NCBI RefSeq assembly: GCF_001244545.1
Contig: NZ_LN852695.1
Coordinates: 589,158 to 653,157 of the forward strand
Length of the DNA stretch: 64,000 nt
From: Candidatus Stoquefichus sp. SB1
Lineage (GTDB): Bacteria > Bacillota_I > Bacilli_A > Erysipelotrichales > Coprobacillaceae
Direction: 5' to 3'
The translations under genes were made by a program, and so were the position numbers. Of the stretch, positions 15,155 to 24,923 are shown piece by piece (position 1 is the first letter of the stretch; each line of letters opens with the position of its first letter). Below the pieces are notes generated by a model, which ran no database searches, was not told the DNA's origin, and was given only the letters and a program-made list of their open reading frames with translations.

Positions 15155-16060
15155 ATGAAGAAATATTTATGTTTATTATTAGCTGGAATGTTTATTTTAA
15201 CTGGTTGTAGTCATGAAGAAGATAAAACAGCACCAGCATTAAAATTAACCAAAACAAGAGTACAGGTTGGATTAAATTCACAAATTGATTATACTTCTTT
15301 TATTGAAAAAGCAGTAGATGAAGTGGATGGTGATTTAATATCAGCTGTTCAATATAATGAGATTGATACATCAAAACTTGGACAATCTCAAATTAAATAC
15401 ACTGTCAAAGATGAATCAGGAAATGAAAGTATACAAACATTAACAGTAGATGTTGTGAAATATTTTAAAAATGGTATTTATAGTCCTTTAAATGTGACAC
15501 CAGATACAGTTGAAAACCCTGAAGATGTAACAGTGCTTGTGAATAAAGTTCATGCTATTCCAGAGGGGTGGGTACCTGATGATTTACAGCCTGTGATTGA
15601 TAATAAAAATCAAAAGTTGAGAAAAGAAGCCAATGAGGCATATACAAAATTTTATAATGCGGCTAAAGAAAAAGGTATTGATATTTATTCAATTTCAGGA
15701 TATCGTACAAATGCAACACAAAAGTTATATTGGAATAATCAGGTGAAAGTCTATGGTGAGGAATACGCATCTCAATATAGTGCCTATCCTGGTAGAAGTG
15801 AACATCAACTGGGATTAGCGATTGATATTTCTTATACGACACAAGGTGATCGTTTAAGTGAAAAAGTTGCAACAAGTCCACTAGGAAAATTTATTGTCAG
15901 TGATGCTTATAAATACGGATTTATTTTAAGATATCAAAAAGATAAAGTTGCAATTACAAATTATGGTTATGAACCATGGCATATGCGTTATGTAGGTGTG
16001 GAACTTGCGACAAAACTTCATGAAAGTGGCTTAACTTTGGAAGAGTATTATAAACAATAG
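15155..16060 (+). CDS. VanY-type D-Ala-D-Ala carboxypeptidase lipoprotein (M15)
   Basis: 301 residues. Lipobox LTGC near residue 18 marks a surface lipoprotein. Residues ~25-105 form an Ig/HYR-like domain (DESGNESIQTLTVDVV). The M15B peptidase follows with SGYRT, the zinc-site segment SEHQLGLAIDI (around 214) and YEPWHMRYVG, so all metal and catalytic motifs are present. It trims D-Ala from peptidoglycan stem peptides. Sits 12 nt after the DUF2207 gene and 8 nt before dut, so probably co-transcribed with the envelope-related cluster. Confidence 0.92.
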   Translation: MKKYLCLLLAGMFILTGCSHEEDKTAPALKLTKTRVQVGLNSQIDYTSFIEKAVDEVDGDLISAVQYNEIDTSKLGQSQIKYTVKDESGNESIQTLTVDVVKYFKNGIYSPLNVTPDTVENPEDVTVLVNKVHAIPEGWVPDDLQPVIDNKNQKLRKEANEAYTKFYNAAKEKGIDIYSISGYRTNATQKLYWNNQVKVYGEEYASQYSAYPGRSEHQLGLAIDISYTTQGDRLSEKVATSPLGKFIVSDAYKYGFILRYQKDKVAITNYGYEPWHMRYVGVELATKLHESGLTLEEYYKQ

Positions 16061-16068
16061 GAGGAGTT

Positions 16069-16578
16069 ATGGAGAAAGCAAAATTTTATAAAGTGTCATA
16101 TCAGCAATTTGAAGAAAGTTATTTAGATTATGATCCAAAGGCATCTCAAGAATCTATTCAACAGATATATGATGAATTGGAATTGCCAAAACGTGCAACA
16201 CGAGGATCAGCAGGATATGATTTTTATACACCGGTTGATGTTTATTTGAAACCGGGTGAAACAATCAAGATTCCAACAGGAATAAGATGTGAAATGAATG
16301 AAAGTTGGGTATTGATGATTTATCCTAGAAGTGGATTGGGTTTTAAATATAGATTACAGTTGAATAATACAGTAGGTGTTATTGATAGCGATTATTTTTA
16401 TTCAGATAATGAAGGTCATATTTTTATTAAGATGACTAATGATTCTAATGAAGAAAAAAATGTAGATGTAAAAAAAGGTCAAGGTATTGCTCAAGGAATC
16501 TTTATGCAGTATGGGATAGTGGAAGATGATGACGCTACTCAAGTGCGTAATGGAGGATTTGGAAGCACTACGAAGTAA
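16069..16578 (+). CDS. dut: dUTP diphosphatase
   Basis: Hydrolyses dUTP to dUMP and pyrophosphate. It keeps uracil out of DNA and supplies dTMP synthesis. All five trimeric dUTPase motifs are visible: GSAGYDFY, PRSGLG, NTVGVIDSDY, GQGIAQGIF and RNGGFGST. 169 residues with an extended N-terminus of about 45 residues before motif 1. GGAGG ribosome site; 8 nt after the VanY gene and 9 nt before the CapA gene. Confidence 0.95.
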   Translation: MEKAKFYKVSYQQFEESYLDYDPKASQESIQQIYDELELPKRATRGSAGYDFYTPVDVYLKPGETIKIPTGIRCEMNESWVLMIYPRSGLGFKYRLQLNNTVGVIDSDYFYSDNEGHIFIKMTNDSNEEKNVDVKKGQGIAQGIFMQYGIVEDDDATQVRNGGFGSTTK

Positions 16579-16587
16579 GGAGTACTT

Positions 16588-17718
16588 ATGAAAAAAATTA
16601 TTGTATTCGTTGTTGCGATGTTATTAATGGTTGGATGTTCAAGTCAAAAAGATGCTGATAATAAGACACCTGTTACTCAGGATAAAACAGTTTCGTTCAC
16701 TGCTGTAGGTGATAATTTAATGCATCAGTTATTAATAGATAATGCGAAAAAAGGTGATGATTATGACTTTTCTTCGTATTATCAGAATATTCAATCTTAT
16801 ATTCAAAAAGCTGATTTGGCTTTTGTGAATCAGGAAACAATTTTAGGTGGTGGAAAACCATCAGGATATCCTAATTTTAATACACCAGATGTCATGGCTA
16901 AAAATTTACAGGATGTTGGTTTTGATATTGTTAATGGAGCAACAAATCATAGTTTAGATAAAGGTGGAGAAGCAATTCTTCATTCTATAAATGTTTTTAA
17001 GAAGTATAAAGATATGCATTATATTGGTTTGTATGAGTCACAAGAAAAAAGAGATGATATTACAGTTGTAGAAAAGAATGGTATTAAAATTGCTTTATTA
17101 TCTTATAATCAGTTAACAAATGGACATAAGATGCCCAATTCCTATTGTATGAATTTGTTTGATGAAGAAACGATTCGAAAAGATGTTGAAAATGCAAAAG
17201 AAATTAGTGATTTTGTGATTGTTTCATGTCATTGGGGAAATGAATATGATACACAAGCCAATGCTTTTCAAAAAAAATATGCTAAGTTATTTGCAGATTT
17301 AGGTGTTGATGTGATTATTGGTACACATTCTCACACTTTACAACCAATAGAATGGGTAGAAGGAAAAGAAGGTCATAAAACATTAGTGGCTTATAGTCTT
17401 GGTAATTTTGTAAGTGGAATGATGGAAGAAGAAACACAATTAGAAGGTATGTTATCATTTGATTTAAAGAAAGAAGATAATCGTACATCAATTGAAAATG
17501 TTGTTTTAACACCTTTGGTTAATCATTATGAGATTACGAATCTTAAAGATGCTTATGGAACAAGAAAAGGATTTACTGTTTATCGTATGAAAGATTATAC
17601 TGAGGAACTTGCTAAAAAGCATGGTTTAAATGGATATCAGGGAATTTCAATTGATTTAAATAAGATGAAGGATAAGGTTCAAAAGAGAATAACAAGTGGT
17701 ATCCAAATAGATATGTAA
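16588..17718 (+). CDS. CapA-family metallophosphatase-like lipoprotein (copy 1)
   Basis: 376 residues. Lipobox MVGCSSQ, then the PGA_cap domain: FTAVGDNLMH, FVNQETILGG, NGATNHSLDKG, VSCHWGNEYD, IIGTHSHTLQPIEW and YSLGNFVSG. This is a calcineurin-like fold related to CapA of poly-gamma-glutamate synthesis. No capB/capC is near, so the assigned role in capsule is not supported, and it may act on cell-surface polymers. Last gene of the lemA-to-capA run; a strong terminator follows. A second family member lies at 33798-34955. Confidence 0.88.
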   Translation: MKKIIVFVVAMLLMVGCSSQKDADNKTPVTQDKTVSFTAVGDNLMHQLLIDNAKKGDDYDFSSYYQNIQSYIQKADLAFVNQETILGGGKPSGYPNFNTPDVMAKNLQDVGFDIVNGATNHSLDKGGEAILHSINVFKKYKDMHYIGLYESQEKRDDITVVEKNGIKIALLSYNQLTNGHKMPNSYCMNLFDEETIRKDVENAKEISDFVIVSCHWGNEYDTQANAFQKKYAKLFADLGVDVIIGTHSHTLQPIEWVEGKEGHKTLVAYSLGNFVSGMMEEETQLEGMLSFDLKKEDNRTSIENVVLTPLVNHYEITNLKDAYGTRKGFTVYRMKDYTEELAKKHGLNGYQGISIDLNKMKDKVQKRITSGIQIDM

Positions 17719-17726
17719 AAACATAA

Positions 17727-17750
17727 AGGGCAGCAGAAATGCTGCTTTTT
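17727..17750 (+). terminator. Terminator of the lemA-capA cluster
   Basis: GCAGCA-GAAA-TGCTGC with five T (17730-17750). Confidence 0.9.
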
Positions 17751-17855
17751 GTATAGATGAAAAATTTGAAATTTTTACTAATAAAGAAAAGTCCTATAAA
17801 AAATTGTAGAAGTATGCTATAATACAGACGTTAAACTAGAAAATGGGAGAAAGAT

Positions 17856-18473
17856 ATGATTGGTTATTATAATTATACGGTTATATTAACGTATTTGAGT
17901 CTAATAAGTGCACTATTTGGGACACATTTGGCTTTTAGAGGCAATACTGTAGGATCTTTAATCTGTCTGTTATTATGTGGTGCCTTTGATTCCTTTGATG
18001 GGATGGTTGCGCGTACCAAAAAAGATCGAACTGAAGAAGAAAAAAAGTTTGGAATTCAAATCGATTCATTAGCTGATATGTTTAGTTTTGGGATATTTCC
18101 TGCATTAATTGGATATACCATGGGATTGGATAGTTGGATTTGGTTTGTTATTTTTGCATTATATGCAGTATGTGCGGTCAGTAGATTAGGATATTTTAAT
18201 GTAGCTGAGGAAATGCGTCAAAAAGAGACGACTGAAAAGAGAAAATATTATCAGGGGCTACCAGTGACAAGTTCGTCATTGATTTTTCCAGCTATTTATT
18301 TATTAAGATATTTTTTAACACCAATGTTAACTTATAGTATTTATGGTTGGGTTATGCTTATTGTTGCAATTGCATTTGTTGTGGATTTTGCTGTGCCTAA
18401 ACCTGGTTTTAAAGGTATTTTGGGGATGGTTGGAATCGGTGTGCTTGTTTGCATAGGATTGGTATTTTTATAA
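17856..18473 (+). CDS. pssA: CDP-diacylglycerol-serine O-phosphatidyltransferase
   Basis: Makes phosphatidylserine in the membrane from CDP-diacylglycerol and serine. 205 residues, several membrane helices. The CDP-alcohol phosphotransferase motif is present as FDGMVAR, a ~12-residue gap, then GIQIDSLADM (pattern DGxxAR..GxxxDxxxD). Overlaps the next gene, psd, by one base (TAATG), so the two phosphatidylethanolamine steps are coupled. Confidence 0.92.
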   Translation: MIGYYNYTVILTYLSLISALFGTHLAFRGNTVGSLICLLLCGAFDSFDGMVARTKKDRTEEEKKFGIQIDSLADMFSFGIFPALIGYTMGLDSWIWFVIFALYAVCAVSRLGYFNVAEEMRQKETTEKRKYYQGLPVTSSSLIFPAIYLLRYFLTPMLTYSIYGWVMLIVAIAFVVDFAVPKPGFKGILGMVGIGVLVCIGLVFL

Positions 18474-19336
18474 TGAAAATTTATGATAGAAAAGGTCAGG
18501 AAGTTATTGTTGATCAAAGTCAAAATAACTTATTAAAATTATTATATAGTCATGTATTAGGAAGATGTCTGCTAAAAGTGCTTACCCTTCCTTTTATTAC
18601 CTACTTAGGGGGAATATACATGAATAGTTTTTTATCTAAGCATAAAATTCAACCATTTATTCAAAAAAATCATATTGATATGAGTCAATATATCGTTCAA
18701 GATTATCATAGTTATAATGATTTTTTTACAAGACAAATTAAAAGAGAATATCGCCCATTTTCTAAAGATAGTCATACTTTAATAGCACCAGCAGATTCTA
18801 AATTGACGTATTATCCAATTTTTCAAGATACTCATTTAAAAATAAAAGATTCTTTATATTCATTGGAGGATTTATTACAGAATCAAGAATTGGCACATAG
18901 TTATCAAGGTGGTGTCTGTTTGATTTTTAGATTGACAGTAGATGATTATCATCGTTACTGTTTTATTGATAATGGTACAAAAGAAGATGATCATTATATT
19001 CCAGGTATTTTTCATACTGTCAATCCAATAGCAAATGATTATTATCCTATTTATAAACAAAATGCACGTTCATATTCATTATTACATACAGAGAATTTTG
19101 ATGATGTGATTTATATGGAAGTAGGAGCTATGATGGTTGGGAAGATAGTCAATCATTCGAAAACAAGTTTTCAAAAAGGTGAAGAAAAAGGATATTTTGA
19201 ATTTGGGGGATCAACAATTGTTATGTTGTTGAAGGCCAATATTATTGATATAGATGAAGATATTATAAAGAACTCAATGACTCATGATGAGACACGTGTT
19301 CTGATGGGTGAAAAAATAGGTGTAAAAAGAGTGTAA
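18473..19336 (+). CDS. psd: Phosphatidylserine decarboxylase proenzyme
   Basis: Decarboxylates phosphatidylserine to phosphatidylethanolamine. 287 residues. FFTRQIKREYRP and IAPADSKL near residues 85-110 are typical, and the autocleavage site FGGSTIVML (GGST in place of the common LGST) near residue 250 makes the pyruvoyl prosthetic group. The start is the ATG that overlaps the pssA stop; an upstream in-frame ATG at 18449 lies inside pssA. Confidence 0.92.
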   Translation: MKIYDRKGQEVIVDQSQNNLLKLLYSHVLGRCLLKVLTLPFITYLGGIYMNSFLSKHKIQPFIQKNHIDMSQYIVQDYHSYNDFFTRQIKREYRPFSKDSHTLIAPADSKLTYYPIFQDTHLKIKDSLYSLEDLLQNQELAHSYQGGVCLIFRLTVDDYHRYCFIDNGTKEDDHYIPGIFHTVNPIANDYYPIYKQNARSYSLLHTENFDDVIYMEVGAMMVGKIVNHSKTSFQKGEEKGYFEFGGSTIVMLLKANIIDIDEDIIKNSMTHDETRVLMGEKIGVKRV

Positions 19337-19382
19337 GTTGTGTTAGAATAGTTACGCATATGTTATCAAGGAGGAAATAGAA

Positions 19383-20156
19383 ATGTCAAAAGTTATAGCC
19401 GTTACAAATCAAAAGGGTGGTGTAGGGAAAACCACAACAAGTGTCAATTTAAGTGCGGCACTTGCATATATGGGTAAAAAAGTGCTATTGATTGATATTG
19501 ATCCTCAAGCGAATGCGACTCAGGGAATAGGTGTTGATCGTGCTGAATTAGATTTAACTGTCTATGATGCAATTACTCAAAATACACCATTAAAAGAAAT
19601 TATTATTCCAACTGATGTTGAACGTTTAGATATTGTTCCGGCTAATATTGATTTAGCTGGGGTAGAAATAGAACTTTCTCAAGTAAAAACAGGGAGAGAA
19701 CAAAGATTAAAAAATGCTCTAGCGTCACAAAGAGATAAATATGATTATGTGATTGTAGATTGTCCCCCAGCTTTAGGGCTATTAAATACAAATGCATTAA
19801 CGGCATCTGATTCAGTATTGATTCCTGTTCAGTGTGAGTATTATGCTTTAGAGGGATTGACACAATTATTAAATACTATTTTATTAACACAGAAGGTTTT
19901 TAATGAAGATTTAACAATTGAAGGTGTTTTATTAACAATGTTAGATTCTCGTACAAATTTAGGAATTGAAGTCTCACAGGAAGTGAGAAAATATTTTAGA
20001 GAAAAAGTTTATGATGTTGTTATTCCAAGAAATATTAAGTTATCAGAGGCTCCTTCAGAAGGATTGAATATTTTTGATTATGATAGTAGTTCTGAAGGTG
20101 CAAAGTCATATGCAAAATTGGCTAAGGAAGTGGTGAAACGTAATGGCAACAGCTAA
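19383..20156 (+). CDS. parA: Chromosome partitioning ATPase ParA (Soj)
   Basis: 257 residues. Deviant Walker A KGGVGKTTTSVN near residue 11, DIDPQANATQG, and DCPPALGLL (Walker B) place it in the ParA/Soj family. Works with ParB in origin segregation and replication control. GGAGG ribosome site. Overlaps parB by 14 nt. Confidence 0.95.
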   Translation: MSKVIAVTNQKGGVGKTTTSVNLSAALAYMGKKVLLIDIDPQANATQGIGVDRAELDLTVYDAITQNTPLKEIIIPTDVERLDIVPANIDLAGVEIELSQVKTGREQRLKNALASQRDKYDYVIVDCPPALGLLNTNALTASDSVLIPVQCEYYALEGLTQLLNTILLTQKVFNEDLTIEGVLLTMLDSRTNLGIEVSQEVRKYFREKVYDVVIPRNIKLSEAPSEGLNIFDYDSSSEGAKSYAKLAKEVVKRNGNS

Positions 20157-21039
20157 GAAATCAAAGAAGTTAGGAAAAGGATTAGATGCTATTTTTGGTG
20201 ATGCATCACAAGGTGGCGATTTACAGTCAGTTATTGATGCAATTGAAAAGAAAGCACCCAATTTATCACATGTTCTTATTCCATTAAAGGATATTAGACC
20301 TAATCCATATCAGCCACGAAAACATTTTGATGAAGAAAAATTAAATGAGTTGGCACAATCAATTAAAGAACATGGTATTTTTCAGCCAATCATTGTGAAA
20401 GAATCTATACAAGGTTATGAAATTGTAGCAGGTGAAAGACGTTTTAGAGCAGCATCTATTGTTGGATTAGCTGAAGTACCAGCTATTATTGTTGATTTTA
20501 CTGATCAGCAAATGATGGAAATTGCCTTATTAGAAAATATTCAGCGTGAAGATCTAAATGCAATTGAAGAAGCTCAAGCATATCAGACAATGATGAAAAA
20601 ATTAAAGTTAACACAAGAAGAATTAGCAAAGCGTGTAGGAAAATCAAGAGCACATATTGCTAATACTGTGAGATTGTTAAAGATGCCTAAAAAGATGCAG
20701 GATTATGTTTTAGAAGGGCAATTAACAATGGGACATATTAAGCCACTTATTACAATTGATGAAAAGAAAGCTTTGGAAGTGGCACAAAAAGCAATAGATC
20801 AACAATTGTCTGTAAGAGAAGTTGAAGATATTGTGAAAGGTATTAAATTACAGGCAGCAAGAATTGCTAAGCCTAAGGAAGCAAAACCAAAAGAATATGT
20901 ATATGTAGAAGGATTACTCAGAAAGAAATATCGTACAAAGATTAAAGTTGCTGATAATTCAATTACAATTAAATATACAGATACGAAAGATTTAAATAGA
21001 ATATTAGAATTAATGGGAGTTATAGAGGAAGAACTTTAA
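20143..21039 (+). CDS. parB: Chromosome partitioning protein ParB (Spo0J)
   Basis: 298 residues. N-terminal ParA-stimulating segment (KKLGKGLDAIFGD), the CTP-binding/ParB-N core with IRPNPYQPRKHFDEEKL and VAGERRFRA, then the helix-turn-helix (TQEELAKRVGKSRAHIANTVRLL) and a C-terminal dimer domain. Binds parS sites, none of which I could find in this window. The end of the gene overlaps its own terminator. Confidence 0.95.
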   Translation: MATAKKSKKLGKGLDAIFGDASQGGDLQSVIDAIEKKAPNLSHVLIPLKDIRPNPYQPRKHFDEEKLNELAQSIKEHGIFQPIIVKESIQGYEIVAGERRFRAASIVGLAEVPAIIVDFTDQQMMEIALLENIQREDLNAIEEAQAYQTMMKKLKLTQEELAKRVGKSRAHIANTVRLLKMPKKMQDYVLEGQLTMGHIKPLITIDEKKALEVAQKAIDQQLSVREVEDIVKGIKLQAARIAKPKEAKPKEYVYVEGLLRKKYRTKIKVADNSITIKYTDTKDLNRILELMGVIEEEL

Positions 21040-21054
21040 AAAGTTCTTCTTTTT
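21028..21054 (+). terminator. Terminator overlapping the parB stop
   Basis: GAAGAACTT-TAAA-AAGTTCTTC followed by five T. The parB stop codon lies in the loop. Confidence 0.85.
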
Positions 21055-21069
21055 GATGGGAGTTATTTT

Positions 21070-22422
21070 ATGAAAAAATCAATGAATTTATTAGAGGGTC
21101 CAATCTTTAAAACCCTTATGACATTAGCATTGCCAATTATGGGAACATCTTTAATCCAAATGGCTTACAATCTTATCGATATGATTTGGATTGGAAGAAT
21201 TGGGGCCAGTGCTGTAGCGGCTGTAGGAAGTGCAGGGATGTATATGTGGTTGTCCAATGGCATTAGTACACTTGCTAAAATGGGAGGCCAGGTTTGTGTT
21301 GGACAGGCAATTGGTTCACAACAGAAAAAGCAGGCAACTCAATATGCTTCAGCAACAATTCAACTCGGAATCTTGTTTGGAATATTATATGGAGTTATAA
21401 CTCTTATTTGTTATCGACCAATGATTAGTTTCTTTCATTTAACTTCTCAAGAAGTGATTCAACAGGCTGAAATATATTTGATTGTGACTTGTGGATTTGT
21501 GGTAATTAATTTTATAAATCAAATTTTTACCAGTTTAATGACAGCGATTGGAAATAGCCATCATCCTTTTATAGCTACAACAGTAGGATTAATACTAAAT
21601 ATTATCCTTGACCCATTCCTTATTTTTGGATTGAATATGGGAGTATTAGGTGCTGCAATTGCTACTGTTATTTCACAATTGATTGTTTTAATGATGATGA
21701 TTTATTATGCAAAAAAAGATAAGATTTTATTTGATGAAATGAAATTAAAAACACGAAATCCTCAATATATCTATGCTAAAATTATAAAGATTGGATTACC
21801 AACTGGATTACAAAGTTTATGTTTTACTTTTATTTCAATGGTTATTGCAAGATTTATAGCTGGATATGGTGATGTCGCTATTGCAGTACAAAAAGTAGGT
21901 TCACAAATAGAATCTATTTCATGGATGAGTGCTGAAGGATTTGGAAATGCATTAAATGCTTTTGTGGCTCAAAACTATGGAGCAGGTAATATTGAACGTG
22001 TTAAGAAGGGAACGTACTCTGCTTTAAAGACATGTGTTGTTTGGGGTATTTTAACAACAGCAATCCTTTATTTTTTTCCACAAATCATCTTTCAAATCTT
22101 TATAACTGAAAAAGACGTTATTCCACTAGGTGTAGATTACTTACAGATTCTTGCTTTCTCGCAATTATTTATGTGTATTGAAAGTACTTTGGCTGGAACA
22201 TTAAATGGTTTAGGAAAAACATTCATACCATCTTGTGTATCAGTGACTTTAACAGCTGCTAGAATTCCTCTAGTGATGTTGTTATCAGCGACTGTACTAG
22301 CCTTAAATGGAATCTGGTGGGCAATTTCTCTATCAAGTATTGCAAAAGGATTGGTTATTGCAATTTGTTATTATTTTGTTATTAAAAAAATAAATAAAAA
22401 ACAAGATGGCTTATTTAATTAA
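21070..22422 (+). CDS. MATE family efflux transporter
   Basis: 450 residues with about 12 membrane helices in two related halves (each half begins with a P-x-x-G-x-x-L-type helix: LALPIMGTSLIQMAYNLID and IGLPTGLQSLCFTFISM). Na+ or H+-driven exporter of drugs or metabolites; substrate not predictable. Ends convergently with the RpiR-type regulator (12-nt overlap of coding ends). Confidence 0.92.
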   Translation: MKKSMNLLEGPIFKTLMTLALPIMGTSLIQMAYNLIDMIWIGRIGASAVAAVGSAGMYMWLSNGISTLAKMGGQVCVGQAIGSQQKKQATQYASATIQLGILFGILYGVITLICYRPMISFFHLTSQEVIQQAEIYLIVTCGFVVINFINQIFTSLMTAIGNSHHPFIATTVGLILNIILDPFLIFGLNMGVLGAAIATVISQLIVLMMMIYYAKKDKILFDEMKLKTRNPQYIYAKIIKIGLPTGLQSLCFTFISMVIARFIAGYGDVAIAVQKVGSQIESISWMSAEGFGNALNAFVAQNYGAGNIERVKKGTYSALKTCVVWGILTTAILYFFPQIIFQIFITEKDVIPLGVDYLQILAFSQLFMCIESTLAGTLNGLGKTFIPSCVSVTLTAARIPLVMLLSATVLALNGIWWAISLSSIAKGLVIAICYYFVIKKINKKQDGLFN

Positions 22423-23301
22423 GTCATCTTTTAAAATAGGGTTATCAGATTTTCTATCAATTTCCATTTCTTGAGAGTACTTTATTTTATCAGATAAATA
22501 TTTTTGATAATGGAAATGAAAACAATTTGCATAAAGAATATCAAGAATATAAAGGATAGATAAATTAATTGAAAAGTTACCAAGATTAGTAATTAATTTT
22601 TGTCTTGTAGATATATATAAACAACATTCACATAGATTTGTAACAGTATTGTGTCCGTATGATGTAATAGCAATCATCGGTATATGGCGCTCCTTGAGTT
22701 TTTGAGCCACCCTAACAGCACGAGATGTTTCGCCTGAATAAGAAATAATGATAAAACAACTTGTTTGATCTTGAAAGCAAGCTTCATAATAAATATCACT
22801 TGTATTATGATAAGAAATCACAGTTTTCCCAATTTTCAGCATATTATCTTTAAAAACTTTGGCAATATCTTTTGATGCGCCTGATGAGCAAACATAAATA
22901 TTTTTGGCTTTTTCAAGCATATTAGCGGCTTGTTGAAGAGTGTCATGGTGAATTAAGGCAAGAGTATCTTTGATTGTCTCTTCATAAAGTATTCCTATTT
23001 TATTAGCAATTACAACATTTTTATCATTGGGTTGAAATGGAAAATTAGCGTCAATATCTTGAAAATGAGAAGATAAGTATTCTATTTCTTGGATATAAGC
23101 TTCTCTAAAATCAACATATCCTTCAAAGCCTAATTTTTGACAGAATCTCATTACTGATGAAGGAGATGTATAAGTGTGTTCGGCAATATGTCGGACACTT
23201 TCTTTTTTTATATTAAGATTGATGTTTAATATGTATTGAGCAATACATTTTTCTATCTCTGAAAATGTATGTGTGTCTTTTAACTTTTCTTTTATTAGCA
23301 T
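22411..23301 (-). CDS. RpiR/MurR-family regulator (HTH + SIS domain)
   Basis: 296 residues. N-terminal HTH_6 (ISEIEKCIAQYIL-like start, then YTSPSSVMRFCQKLGFEGYVDFREAY) and a C-terminal SIS sugar-phosphate-binding domain (IYVCSSGASKDIAKVFKDNM, FIIISYSGETSRAVRVAQKLK). Divergent from the PTS-GH4-ROK genes, so it most likely senses a phosphorylated beta-glucoside and controls them. Palindromic GGTACA-type elements at 23364-23425 and 24924-25008 are candidate sites. Confidence 0.9.
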   Translation of the reverse strand: MLIKEKLKDTHTFSEIEKCIAQYILNINLNIKKESVRHIAEHTYTSPSSVMRFCQKLGFEGYVDFREAYIQEIEYLSSHFQDIDANFPFQPNDKNVVIANKIGILYEETIKDTLALIHHDTLQQAANMLEKAKNIYVCSSGASKDIAKVFKDNMLKIGKTVISYHNTSDIYYEACFQDQTSCFIIISYSGETSRAVRVAQKLKERHIPMIAITSYGHNTVTNLCECCLYISTRQKLITNLGNFSINLSILYILDILYANCFHFHYQKYLSDKIKYSQEMEIDRKSDNPILKDDLIK

Positions 23302-23363
23302 AATAACCTCTCCTTTTTATCATATTATATAATGATTTTCTTTTTTATCTATATATTTTCTAC

Positions 23364-23425
23364 TTTGGTACAACGTTTCTTAAAAGTGAGATGATTATTT
23401 TTGTTTTTAGATACGATGTACCTAT
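23364..23425. promoter_or_regulatory. Candidate RpiR operator pair between regulator and EIIC
   Basis: TTTGGTACAACG (23364-23375) and its inverted counterpart CGATGTACCTAT (23414-23425) lie 38 bp apart between the divergent rpiR-type gene and the EIIC gene. The same GGTACA core recurs twice before the GH4 gene. Target of the regulator is inferred from this recurrence. Confidence 0.55.
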
Positions 23426-23497
23426 TGAAGAGTAAAATATTGTTGAAAAATACAAACAAGTTATAATAGCATCATATCATATAAGGGAGGAAAAAAT

Positions 23498-24895
23498 ATG
23501 GATGCTTTTGCTGATAAGCTCGGTCGTGTTGGGGCATGGTGTGGACAAAATAAATATTTGTCAGCAATTAAAAATGCTTTTCAAAATTTTATGCCAGCAA
23601 CGATTGCTGGAGCTATTGGTGTATTATGGACAAATGTATTGATTAATGACAATGTTGTCAATGGTGCACCACAAGGGTTGGGAAGTCTTTTACCAATTGT
23701 AATGAAGTTGGAACCATTGAATGCTATTTTTTCAGCTATACAATTTGCGACAATCTCATGTATTTCAATTGGAATAGTTATTCTCGTTGCTCAAGAAATT
23801 GGGGAAATGAATGGAGAAACTGGAGTTTTTAGTGCTGTGTTAGGATTTGTATCATGGATGGTTGTTACACCTAACACCTATAGTTTGAGTGGACAAACAG
23901 TAACTTTAGCTGATCATACAACGAAAACAGTTGCAGATTTTTTACCACAAGGAGCTAGTGTTGCAGATTTTGGTGGAATTTCATCATCTTATACAGGAGC
24001 AACAGGTTTATTTACAGCATTAATTATTGGGATTGTTGCATTAGAGATTTTTGGATTATTGAGAAAGATGGAAGTGTTAAAAATTAAAATGCCAGAACAA
24101 GTTCCACCTGGTGTTGCTAAATCGTTTGAAGTTCTTATTCCTGCTTTTTTAACGGTTGTGGCAATCGGAGGTATTGGATTTATTGTACATAGTTTAACAG
24201 GCAATTATGTCAATGACTTAATTTATACTTTAGTTCAAGAACCGTTAGGTCGAGTGATTGGTAATAATTTACTTGCTGTTTTATTACTTTTTGTTGTCAT
24301 TTCACTATTTTGGCTAGTTGGTATTCATGGAAATAACATGGTAGAGGCAGTTAATCAATCTATCTTTAGACCATTATTATATGCGAATACAGCAGCTTAT
24401 ACATCTGCAAATTATAGTGGACAACAGGATATTCCAAATATTTTGAATTTAACAATGTTAGAAATGTTTGGGAAATGGGGTGGATCTGGATTAACGTTGT
24501 CACTGGTTATTGCTATATTTATTTTTGGAAAACGTGAAGATAATCGAGCAATTGCAACTTTATCAGTTGTACCTGGGCTATTCAACATTAATGAAACAGT
24601 GACATTTGGATTACCAATTGTTTTAAATCCTATATTAGGAATACCTTTTATCTTAGCACCATGTTTATCTATTACAATTGGTTATTTCTTAACAATGATA
24701 GGTTTCTGTCCAAAAGTTGTTTTGGAAGTACCATGGACTATGCCACCATTATTAATGGGATTCCTAGCAACTGGTGGTAATATTATGGGGGCTATTTCTC
24801 AACTAATTGTTATAGTTATTTGTGTTATTGTTTATGCTCCATTTTTAATGGCATATGAAAAATATCAAAATAAACAATCGCAAAAAGTGAGTTAA
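23498..24895 (+). CDS. PTS EIIC, lactose/cellobiose (CelB) type
   Basis: 465 residues, about ten membrane helices. The phrases FMPATIAGAIGVLW, the substrate-site segment IHGNNMVEAVNQSIFRPLL and NETVTFGLPIVLNPILGIPF are typical of CelB-type EIIC. Imports and phosphorylates a beta-glucoside when supplied with EIIA and EIIB, which are not encoded here, so they must be borrowed from another locus. Followed by GH4 phospho-glucosidase and a ROK kinase. GGGAGG ribosome site. Confidence 0.9.
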   Translation: MDAFADKLGRVGAWCGQNKYLSAIKNAFQNFMPATIAGAIGVLWTNVLINDNVVNGAPQGLGSLLPIVMKLEPLNAIFSAIQFATISCISIGIVILVAQEIGEMNGETGVFSAVLGFVSWMVVTPNTYSLSGQTVTLADHTTKTVADFLPQGASVADFGGISSSYTGATGLFTALIIGIVALEIFGLLRKMEVLKIKMPEQVPPGVAKSFEVLIPAFLTVVAIGGIGFIVHSLTGNYVNDLIYTLVQEPLGRVIGNNLLAVLLLFVVISLFWLVGIHGNNMVEAVNQSIFRPLLYANTAAYTSANYSGQQDIPNILNLTMLEMFGKWGGSGLTLSLVIAIFIFGKREDNRAIATLSVVPGLFNINETVTFGLPIVLNPILGIPFILAPCLSITIGYFLTMIGFCPKVVLEVPWTMPPLLMGFLATGGNIMGAISQLIVIVICVIVYAPFLMAYEKYQNKQSQKVS

Positions 24896-24923
24896 TAATT
24901 CTGAAAAATATTTTTGACATCGA

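Noticed and set aside
19383-21039. parS site near parAB
   Set aside because: I scanned for TGTTTCACGTGAAACA-like palindromes and found no convincing match in the window; single ACGTG hits inside genes do not form the palindrome.
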